Source of the DNA: Gamsiella multidivaricata
Taxonomy: Eukaryota; Mortierellomycota; Mortierellomycetes; Mortierellales; Mortierellaceae
NCBI RefSeq assembly: GCF_025024155.1
Contig: NW_026251789.1
Span: 62,001-126,000 of the forward strand
Direction: 5' to 3'
Length of the DNA stretch: 64,000 bases
Both the position numbers and the translations under genes were made by a program. The notes beneath the pieces are model-generated. The model had not been told where the DNA came from. It made no database searches and saw only the letters and a list, made by a program, of their open reading frames with translations. Numbering within the stretch: the first letter of the stretch is position 1; each line of letters begins with the position of its first letter. Shown piece by piece: positions 35,180 through 44,900 of this stretch.

Positions 35180-35260
35180 CACCTCACCAAGTCTTTTTTT
35201 TTTTTTTTTTTTTTTTATTAACATAAATCCTCATGAGCACTTGTTCACCTCAAAAAGTCT
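35180..35260. repeat. target-site duplications of copy A3
   Basis: The left copy is 35180-35194 and the right copy is 35246-35260, 15 bases with two differences, bracketing the mini-insertion. Confidence 0.75.
35195..35245 (-). mobile_element. Minimal LINE 3'-end insertion (family A, copy A3)
   Basis: A run of T (to 35216) is followed by ATTAACATAAATCCTCATGAGCAC, the extreme 3' end of family A, and then family A sequence stops. The flanks CACCTCACCAAGTCT (35180-35194) and CACCTCAAAAAGTCT (35246-35260) match at 13 of 15 bases, consistent with an aged target-site duplication. Removing the insert plus one flank rejoins the copy B reading frame. Confidence 0.82.
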
Positions 35261-35272
35261 GTAGGTGTCTGT

Positions 35273-35290
35273 GCTATACAAACATTATAT

Positions 35291-35291
<1 letters not shown>
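35273..35291 (+). repeat. 19-bp target-site duplication of copy A1, left
   Basis: GCTATACAAACATTATATG directly precedes the T run and is identical to 36622-36640. Confidence 0.93.
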
Positions 35292-35339
<48 letters not shown>

Positions 35340-36621
35340 TAACATAAATCCCCATGAGCACAAGACGCATGGTCCGCAAAGGCCTTGAAGCCATAGATGC
35401 CTTCCATGCACGGCAGAGCCGCATCCCCTACCAACTATGTTGGCTTGAGGCGTCAAATTCATAACCCATGTCGCATAGCTAGCCTAACCTAACTCCTGCG
35501 TGACCTGTTGCGCGATACACGTCTCCTAATCCAGATCCAATGTTAATAAAGTTGTTTTTAAACCGAATAAACCCTCCATTATGTACAACTTCCCTCGCCC
35601 CAAGCAATGCTGTAGCACCCTATAATCCGCGGCCCGTCTACCTTCCTGGATCTCCGTTGCAAGTAACCGTCTCCCTTTCAAACCAGAGAAATCACCAACA
35701 CTACGTTGGTGTCCCCGATCACCGTTGCGTCCTCCGGCGCGTTTGCTCATGAAGGTGATTCCAACTGACTTTTCCCAGGCGACAGTGTCCTCGCATCGTT
35801 TGTTCCATATCTTGGTCCTGCCAAACTCTTCGATCCTGCTCACGGACTTTGTCACCATGATCGTCGCAATCCACTTGGTGGTGGTAAATAGCTGCTTCCA
35901 GGTCTCAATGAGTCCCGTTGGCACCAAACCTCGGTATAAGTCCTTGACCTCCCAATCTGCCTCACTCTCCGGCTCCTCTCCTTCCGCAACCCGATATGTC
36001 CCTCGTCTTTCCGCTGTCCCCTGAATCCACTGCATTGACTCCCAGATAGCCTTCGTTCCTGTTGCCGAGAAGTTGGGACAAGTCGCAGTGAAGGGCTTGT
36101 CCTTCCGTTCGGCCTCCTCTCTCTCCTGTTCCCATTTTCGCACTGCCTGTCTCCATGCACGATATCCATTCAACTCCACTTCCTCCACCGCGTCCCTCCA
36201 CTCTTGTCGCTGGTCGCACAAGGTAGCTGAACAACGCCAAAGATGATCGTTCGTCTCTGGTTCCCTCTCACACCTACGACATATGTCCGTTTGGTAGGTA
36301 TCTGGATGTCGTTTCTTCATCGCCTGCAATGTTGGCAAATCTCCATGCAGCTTCTTGATCCTGTGCGAACGTAAACGACAGTCTTCCAGGCTGGTGTATA
36401 AGCGCTTTGGCGGGTTGTTATCGTGTAAGATCCGTAGCGTGGGCGCCCATGCTACCGACCGCCAATCCTTGATGTAGGTCCTCGTTCGATGCTGCAATGT
36501 CCACTGATAATGGTGCCGTACCGCGGACTGCAACTTCAGTATCCTCCTCAAGTCCAGGTCTGCACTGTGCGTTGCAAACTGTGCGTGGCATTTCAAATCA
36601 TGGTGCTGCGTTGCGTCTAGC
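35292..36621 (-). mobile_element. Young 5'-truncated LINE insertion (family A, copy A1)
   Basis: A 46-base T run (35292-35337) is the complement of the poly-A tail. A roughly 190-bp 3' untranslated region and a long open ORF2 C-terminus follow. A perfect 19-base duplication, GCTATACAAACATTATATG, flanks it at 35273-35291 and 36622-36640. The intact frame, pure tail and perfect duplication all say this is a recent target-primed reverse transcription event. It landed in the 5' end of copy B. Confidence 0.92.
35526..36621 (-). pseudogene. LINE ORF2 C-terminal fragment (family A), open frame
   Basis: About 365 codons are open from the truncation point to the stop at 35526. The protein has a conserved helical part (KKLHGDLPTLQAMKKRHPDT), a CCHC zinc knuckle (CRRCEREPETNDHLWRC), then KDLYRGLVPTGLIETWKQLF and RIEEFGRTKIWNKRCEDTV. 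The reverse transcriptase and endonuclease parts are missing because of 5' truncation, so it cannot move itself. The frame also runs by chance another 40 codons into the flanking DNA upstream (to 36743), which is not part of the element. Confidence 0.85.
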
Positions 36622-36640
36622 GCTATACAAACATTATATG
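36622..36640 (+). repeat. 19-bp target-site duplication of copy A1, right
   Basis: Identical to 35273-35291, it marks the truncated 5' end of copy A1. Confidence 0.93.
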
Positions 36641-36648
36641 CAGATATG
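36638..36648 (+). repeat. target-site duplication of copy B, right
   Basis: ATGCAGATATG matches 33882-33892 and 34150-34160. It marks where copy B ends and host DNA resumes, about 110 bp before the tRNA gene. Confidence 0.65.
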
Positions 36649-36756
36649 AAATATTGCATATATAGAAAATTTGCAAATAGGGAATGGCGTGCAGATAGGG
36701 AGAGAAATCTATACAAAATAATAGTACTTCTAGACTGCGACATTTAACGAGAAAAA

Positions 36757-36827
36757 GCGTGGTTGGTTTAGTGGTATAATTACCGCCTGCCACGCGGTAG
36801 ACCCGGGTTCGATTCCCGGACCACGCA
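36757..36827 (+). tRNA. tRNA-Gly (anticodon GCC)
   Basis: The 71 bases fold as a cloverleaf. The acceptor stem GCGTGGT pairs with ACCACGC, followed by discriminator A. The D loop contains GGTTTAGTGGTA (box A). The anticodon stem ACCGC/GCGGT carries loop CTGCCAC with GCC at 36789-36791. The T arm reads CCGGGTTCGATTCCCGG (box B). There is no intron. A TTTT at 36834-36837 can end Pol III transcription. Confidence 0.97.
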
Positions 36828-36837
36828 TATATATTTT

Positions 36838-37314
36838 GCCTCCGTGGTTGTCTTTTTGGCGGTGGGCGAAGCGGATTGTGGCCGACAGCGCAACGAACTG
36901 AATGGTATGTCGGTTACCATAAATCCCCCGCCTGAGCATCCATTGCATTAAGTCCACAGGGACTGTATCGCTCGGTTGGTTTCGTTTTATTGATATGGCA
37001 AACCGTGCCACTTGCTTGTGAATCTTTGGACTTTCGAACTTGCATCTCAATCGGAATGCCGCCTGACACTGTTTGGTGATCCTATATATCATCTCTTTGA
37101 GCGCGACCCAAGCGCGATCCTGATCTGCGCGTTATGTGCATCATTATTACTACAGCTAGCGCTTAACGTTCTGGTTGTCATCGCTGATGACAGTGATATC
37201 TTGATGGTGCGCTGAGTTGCTTTTGTAGGCATAGACCGATGCAGCTGTATAACTGACGCTGCTATCTGCGTGTGACAACCAGTCTCATTGCCAGTATGGC
37301 ATCGACTCAGGACT

Positions 37315-37350
<36 letters not shown>

Positions 37351-38992
37351 AGTAAGAAACCCGACTCGGAATGCCATTGAAACATAGTTGAGGAAAACGA
37401 TGCTTACCTGGATGATAGTCCAAGTTCGCGTTGGTTCTTGCGCAGCTCCCCATTACCTCCCCCACGCTCCTCTTGTGCCACCTCTTGATCTCTTCCACTA
37501 CTCATCGGCCGCACTCTTTTGCTACCCCTTCACACCTGTCTTCCCCATCGTCTTTGACACCATCCCATTCTCCCACTCCCTCTTACACCTTGTACACATT
37601 GGCCATCCTCCGCCGAATTCGCGACCAGCAACCTCCGGGTCTCGGAGACTGTCACCTTTCAGCTGCGAGAGAGTGGTCTGCTGTTCGGCCACAACCAGCA
37701 CTGCTCCCTACCTCCTCGCTACCCGCTCCACCACTACCTTGAACTCATTGCGCACTCGTCCCTTTGCATGTGTCCAGCTTAGGGCCAGGATCCTTGCGGC
37801 GAGCTCTCTCTCTCCCTTGACGCCTAGATGGGGAGCATTGCTAGGCCTGATATTGCCGAGACGTTGGTGCTACCACGGAAGGGTTAGTTAAATTGTGGGT
37901 CAGTATGTCGCTGTTTTCTTTATGTTGCATCCAACACAAACACACCTCTTTATCCAAGAGGACACGCGCAAAAGTAGCTTCGTTTTCCATCTGAGCGAGA
38001 GGGTATTTCTGGGTGGGGTAGGGCCATCCGTTGACGACGAAGAAGGAAGTGGAAGGGTCGAGTGAGACGATGTCAGGGAGGGAGTGGAGAGAGAAAGAGA
38101 GTAAGGGGAGCATAGAGCGCACTCAGCTTTGTTAGTCTTAATGGCTCGATGGGACTCGATGGAACACCAGAAGCTGGGCGCGTGCTGCACTAGGCCTGAC
38201 TGGACTGGAGCCCTTGCTGTGAGTGAACGGTGCATGGTTGATGCCGCATCTCGCTCGAGGCAGAAGGAAGCAGAAGCTGCAAGAGAAACAGTTCAAAGAA
38301 GGGTAATAGTTAAGAGGCGAGGAAAAGACATACAGGCACCCATCATCTACAACCGTACCTTTGTGAACTCCTAGCTCCTCCTTGACGAATCTCAGTGGGC
38401 TGAGTCGCGCCGTCATCGAGGTCGTTGTAATCGGCTGCCAGATGCGGCCGAGTAGGAGAGAATTTGCTTCCTGGTAGTGAAGAGAAGAGATGAAGCATTG
38501 TGAAAGCCAAGTCGCAAGCACTCTCTGGCACTAGGCTTTGGTGTCAAGGAAAAAGAACGACACCATTTGTATCATCCACAAGAGGGAGAATCGCAGAAGC
38601 TGGTCCTCTAAGACATACCTTTCTGAGACTCTGCTGACCTCTGCGGTGATCCGCTGCAGTTGTATGGCTACTGCTGCTCTTGGATCATTGACCGGGTTGG
38701 ATTTTGCTCTGGTAACAGAACAGAGATACTGATGGGCGAAGCAGAGGTGGAGTAAACAAGTGTGAGAAAAAAATAAGGGTGTCAGAAATTAAAGGGTGGG
38801 CTCAGGCACGGGCACAGCACATTGCAGCCATGGGCACAAATCGCTACTCCATTCTCATTCGTATCATCAGTAGAAGGGTAGATGGATCCTGAAGTACATG
38901 TAATTGTACCGCTAAAAGACAACTCTGTTTATTGTGTCGCTATATACATTTGCTTCTACAAGAATCAGCCAGTGTTCACATCCCCTCCTCGT
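36838..38992. other. long region without an assignable gene
   Basis: A 29-base A run at 37319-37347 may be the tail of an unknown + strand retroposon, but no related copy or target duplication was found. On the minus strand, 38530-37430 contains pieces that look exon-like, for example SFFVVNGWPYPTQKYPLAQM (about 38040-37980) and GERELAARILALSWTHAKGR (about 37825-37760). They could not be joined into a protein or matched to a family. The last 200 bases are the 3' flank of vps10. Confidence 0.3.
37319..37347 (+). repeat. poly-A tract
   Basis: This is an uninterrupted run of 29 A between GGACTTTCT and GTTAGTAAG. It could be a retroposon tail or a simple repeat. Confidence 0.8.
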
Positions 38993-41900
38993 TTAAACCA
39001 TGTTGTTCAGCTCCTCATCTCCATCATCCTCGTCATCAGAATCGTCGCGATATCTTTCCTGCGCGTCTTGGAGACCGTCGCCATGACCGAGCAGACCATC
39101 CGAGCCAACAGCGCCCGCTGTATTCTCTTCATCGTCGTCGTCCAGATAGTGATCAAAGTAGTCGTCCATGATGACCTCGCCGGGTTCCTGACCAAGGTTA
39201 TGGTACCTGTAGCCTCCCCCACCACCAAAGAATCTTCGCACGCGGTTTGGCACGATCGCTGACGCCATGGCTGCAACCTTATCCCAGCTTTGATAAACGA
39301 AATCAGGGACATGGATTCGACTCAAAGACCTGGAAAACGACCGAGGCACTCGCATGGATGGCATGTTCACCGATGGCAGTGATGACGACCGCGGCAAGTG
39401 AATTTGGTCGTAGACATCGTTTCCCAGGCGGATAAACGAACCGCGGCTTCCTCGGAAATAGCCCTTGTACCTGCCTAGTAGGAAAATCAGCGCGTAGGCA
39501 CCTCCGCCAGATGCAGCGAGAATGCCAACCCAACCAAAGAAACCTATGCCTCCCTTTCCAGGACAGTAATGCTTGCGACCAAAGAGCTCGTGATCGCCAA
39601 CACAGCTCGAGAAGGCCATCTTGCGATATCCAATCGATTCATAGTAAAAGTCTTGTTCTTCCGGCAAGGAGGCGCATATTTCCTTCTCATTGAGGACTAC
39701 GGGCTTAGCGTCCTTGATCAGCACACACTTGCCTGTGCCATCGGGCTCGTAGTTGAAATCGCACTCAAAGTCGTTGGCAGTGCACTGGCAGTTGCTATCG
39801 ATATGTCTGGGATTAGGGGGAAGTTCACCCACAAAGCACTTGCGGTCCTCGATTCTTCGGAAGTACTCGACTTGACGCCCAAACATGCACTTCTCTCCAC
39901 GAAGGTCAGCAATACTCCAGCGTTCAAAGTCATCGTTCGACTCGTCGTTCAGGTCCAGGCGGCACAGTGGGAAATCTAGACCCTCAAAGTCGATCTGGTA
40001 GATCAGCTGCTTCGCTGAGTTTGATCCCCCAGGCTGAGGTACTGCAAATAGCAAGAATGACTTTGCGAAACCGCCAGGTTTGGTCACAATATCCTTAACA
40101 ATCACCTTCTCGGTCGCGAACTCGAATTCCTGGAAAGTTTTGCCGTGGTCGAGCGAGTAAATGACATGGTCTGTTGGGCGTTCATCATCCTTTACCAGCA
40201 GGATAATGCTTCCTTGGTCTCCAAAATCGTATTGATGGGGCCCATGCAAGATCTCTCTCCAGGAATGGCCTCCATCTCGGGTCAGAAAAGTGTTGCCCTC
40301 TGCATATTCACCGAGAGAGGTGCCCACGTTGCCAACGCCAATAGCCATTCCAGGGATCGATGGCGAACTGAACATGTCCTCGACGTGCTCGCGATCCAGG
40401 TAGTTGTGTAAATGTAAGCTGCAGTCGGTTGTCTAGTTATGCAACCGAAAATGGGTAGAGAAGATGTTAAATAGGGTTGCAGAGGCGCTTTTTTAGTTCA
40501 TTGTTAGGGTCAAGGACCAAATTTCTTACTGTGCAGTCATAGTACTGGTTGTCAGAATCGAGCGCAGGCGCTTTCAGGGGACTCCAAGTTTTTCCTATAG
40601 ATTATTTCATCAAAGCAGTGGCACGCATTAGATTTGACTCAGCGGTGCATATCCATGAAGCTCAGTGTAAAGCGGCGCAAATGAAGGGACCGTCTTACCG
40701 TTATCGACTGTGATCATTGACCGAAGCTTCTTGTGCTTGCCCTGATTCACCTCATTCGCATTGATGACTTCGTTCAAAAGAGCGACCCCATCGACACCTT
40801 GCATTTTTTCAAAGTCAACGTTGCCATAATCCGACTCGCTCACATACTTTTTCGAAAGCGAAAAGTAAGTTCCATTAGAGTCAGACGTAAAGAGGTTTCC
40901 GACCTTGGAGCCCTGACGGTTAATGACGGTGATAGCCATGAATACGGATTTTGTAGTCGAGTCCAGAACAGTGTAGGCAGGATTGACTACATCGACGTTG
41001 TCCGGGTAACGGACATGGCTGAACTTGATACCATCCATCGAGACAGCCACACGCAAAGCTCCCTGACTTGCCACATACTATATTGTTAGCAGCATGTGGG
41101 AAAGAGATGCAAGTACAGTGGTTACTTCTCAGATTTCAGACACCTACTCATACCAACAGCCTCTTATCGTTCTTCCTGCTGTCCTTACCTCAGCAGCAAT
41201 GATATAATCAGAATAAACGGCGTATCCCATGATTGAATCAAACAGCACCTGGCTCCTCCTCATGAAATCGTCCGTGTAGACAAGCTGCGTAGAGGTATAC
41301 GCGCCCATCAGCGCCTTTTGTGATCTCGACCTATCGCTGTACTGTTCGCAGTAAATGCCCTGCAACGCAACCTGCTTAAAGTTCGTATCCTGTGCCCATG
41401 AGCACGATTTGACCCAAGTCGCGAGTGAGCGCCAGTTTTTGCCAGAGTCCTGAGTGTAAAAGGCTTCAATATGGCAGTGGTCGTCTCTATCGTAGCTGCA
41501 TCCTGTTTCGCCCAAGAAGATCATCCACTCGGGTTCTGAGGGGTGGAAAGACCAGGGGTTCGCAGAGAAAGTTGTTGCGGCCGATGCCAGGGGTAATTCC
41601 ATTATGTCCCAGTTGAGTCCTCTGTCTTGGGTAAGGTGCTGCCTGTGTCCAGATGTCCCTATGACAGCTCTAGTATCGTCATAGGGATGGCGCTGGAGCC
41701 CTGTAACAATGTCCTCAAGCTCGATCTCGTCCCAATCCTTGCCGTCATTATAGCTGATGTGGACATGGGTCTCCAACTTGAGCATAGCCACCTACAAGGC
41801 GTTGCGGAAAGGGGAATCAAGCACCAGGTCAGTCGTCAGTTTCAATACACGTCTCATTCGAGAGGAAAACTTAGCAACCAAACATGCTTACATCCGAATT

Positions 41901-44900
41901 AGGAAAGTAAAAGACGGTGTCCTGATTGTGCTCGTATCTGTTTTTGAAGGACGACGCCTTGCTCACTACCTCCTTTGCAGAGCCGCACTGTCTCTCCACC
42001 TGCTTGTCCACCAGATCCAGGCCATCTTTACAGGCACTGGCCTCGATCTTTCGGAAGCCGGATTTGCCCATGTAGGTATCGTCGCATTTTCTGGGCTTGT
42101 CGGGATCGTGCCCGAATCTCTGGCAGCTGCCATCCTCATCCATAAAAAATCCAATATCGCACTCAAAGTCCCTCGCTGTGCACCTGCAATTCGCTTGCTC
42201 CATATCAGGAACCCCATCGTCGTCGTTGACACGGCAGGCCCTGTCGCCTTTGCGTCGCCAATACGTGATCTGGAGAAAGAGAAAAGACGTGACAGATAGG
42301 CGACATATGTTAAACACAATAACATTTCCACTGGGACCATTGTCCGTATTTGAACTTGCCATGAGAAGTACAGCAACATACCTCTCTGCCCAGGATACAG
42401 CGATCATCTTCGCCATCGAATGGAGACCACTTCTCAAAGTCATTCTTCTCCGGATTCCCTTTGTCAAGCACACATTCTCGCCTGTTGCTAAAGTCCATTG
42501 TCGACACAACAGCCTCCCGGTCGCCATTGGCGTACATACCTGTCACCGTGATCTTGGAGGTGCGCGACGTCGGTTCCGTGGTTAGGGAGTCGATCAGAAG
42601 AGGCGCATCGGCAAATACAGTTTTCTGCCATGTGGAACCAAAATCGTACGAGAATGATGCCTCCTGCGTTGGAGTGGAGGGATCGATGAGGACGAGCACA
42701 CCGCCTTCGTCTCCAAATTCGTAGAGGCTTTTCTTATCGCTGACTTTTCTCCAGGTTCTGCCAGCGTCGCGACTGAGATATGTCTGAGAGTTCTCGAGCG
42801 GCTGGAGGTACCTGCCCACGTTTCCAACGCCCATGACGAGACCCACGGATGAGGACGCACTGAAGACTGCGCCAGGTCCATCATAGTCGGTAACACTGTG
42901 TAAATGGAGGAAGCAGTCGTCACTATCGCAATTGCTTCCAGCAGGAGCACGAATGGGGTTCCAAGTACCACCGTCGTTGAAGGAGACCAAAGTGCGGATA
43001 TGCTTTCCGCCGTCCTTGGCCAAAGAAGCGGTGTTAATCACCTGGTTTGCGAGAATGACTCCTTCAATACCTCCAATCTTCTCCCAATCCACCAACTGCA
43101 TCTCGTTGCGGTTCGTGTTGTCAAGCTGGAGAGAGTAGAACGTTCCGTTGCTGTTTGACTTGAACAGGCGACCGTATTCGCGTCCAAAGACGTTGGACTT
43201 GGCAACGTCCACAATGAGGGCGCCGGTCGTAGATTGCAGGACCGTGAACCCGTTCTTGTCGACTCTGATGTTCAGTGGGAAGACGGCCTGAGCAAATTTG
43301 TGACCATCTATGGATACATGCAGGACAAAGTCGTTTCCAACCTCCTGCAAAAGTTGAGCAGAAAGGTACAAATATCGCGTAAGCATGGACGCCTAACAGC
43401 CAGTATAATAACGAATACAATAAAAGCACTCGTCCGTAATGCCCTTACCACCGCTACGGCCAAGAACCTTTCGATCACATAAAACTGGACAACATGATCA
43501 AAGAAGACCAGATGTGTCTTGTCGGAGTCGAACTTGTACACCATTTGAAGCGGGTGGGCAGCGGTCGACTTGATCTCGTTCTGGCACACATTTTCTGGCA
43601 TGGGCTTCTTCCAGACCATGGAGAAGACGCCGTGATCGGGCATGTCGAGCTTCCGATGACTTGCATAGACCGCCTTGTCGACCCACGTATCGACCTGGGC
43701 CCAGTTGCGTCCGCCGTCCTGTGTGCGATAAAGTCGAGTAAAGCATTCATCCTCTTTTTGGCCGAGATAGAGCATCCAGTCGTATTTGTCGCTGTCAGGG
43801 TGGAAGTCGACCAGCGGGAAAGCAAACTGGTTGGGTGGTGCCGGCAGGTCATGACGGTCAAAGGTATCGCCACGGTTGCGCGAAACGTAGACGTCCTTGT
43901 ATGTAAATAGATAGACCTGCTTCTCATTTTCGTCATGAATAAAGATACCCACGAACCGTCCTGCGTCAGGTAAAACTCTCTTCCAGGTAGATCCATCATC
44001 AGTACTCCGCCAGACCTGCTTGGATTCTGTCAACAGCATGACTACGGAGGACTTGAGAAAGTAGTGGAAGCTGCCCAGCATGGGCGAGTCGAACTTGGTC
44101 ACGGAATGGGTGATGTCGGTGGGAATGGTCTCGGCTGTGCACTTCTTTGTCACCGGTTCGTCCTTCTTCATTCCTTTCTCAGAGTCACAGTTGTTGCCTG
44201 GGATCTTGCGATAGCCTGACGATCCAAGGTAGGTATCCCCCTCTTTTTTACAGGATCCGTCTGGCATCGCCTCCTTGCCCTCCTGTACGCATTGCCCATC
44301 CTTGAGCACAAAGTTGTAGTCGCATTCAAAGTCCTCATCCGTGCACGGGCAGATTTCATCGGTCTTGTGAGGGTCCTTGAACGACTCCTGGACCATGCAT
44401 TCCGCTTCCGCCTTTCTGCGCCAGTACCAGGTCTTGACGCCCATGAGACAGTCAGGGTTGTTGCGCAAGTTGCGCGCATACCACTTCTCAAAATCAGATC
44501 GGTCCAGGTTGTTCTCATTGAGCTCGCACTTTCGTCCATAGACATTCGAGAAGTCCAGCTGGTATGTGCTGAACTTGTTGCCGAGACGCACAAGAAACAG
44601 GAATTTTTGTGAAGTTGATTCAGGATCAGAGATTAATGCTCCAGGCCTGAAACTTACATCAATGTCATATTTGTGCCTGTAATCCAGATATTGGGAGAAC
44701 ATTAGTTAGTATTAATAATGGCCACTAAGCTGTTGATGTTTCCTGCTTTTGTTCCTATATATCGTACCATGTCTTGCCGCGATCGGTGCTATACTGGAAG
44801 AATGTGATCGCGACATTATCGTCTCTGATTGCGACGATCAGACCTCCCATGTCTCCAAACTCGTACTTGTGCGGATGCTCCAGCACAGCCTTCCAGGTGA

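Larger units (their letters stand above)
34162..35291 (-). mobile_element. LINE fragment, 3' part (family B)
   Basis: On the minus strand this holds the C-terminal part of a LINE-type ORF2, a 3' untranslated stretch (34162-34429) and a tail of A's and TAA units (complement of 34162-34180). The 5' end lies beyond copy A1, near 36637. The duplication ATGCAGATATG at 36638-36648 and 33882/34150 marks its two borders. Two younger family A copies sit inside it (35195-35245 and 35292-36621). Confidence 0.8.

Noticed and set aside
35274..35462. Lys-rich open frame on the minus strand
   Set aside because: The lysines are the translated poly-A tail of copy A1. No protein is expected.
36730..37092. Minus-strand open frame of 120 codons crossing the tRNA gene
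   Set aside because: It includes the well-known false peptide made by reading a tRNA backwards (GPGIEPGST). The frame is a by-product of the tRNA-Gly gene.
42932..43910. Plus-strand frames over the vps10 gene
   Set aside because: They are antisense to exons with clear Vps10 motifs and show no features of their own.
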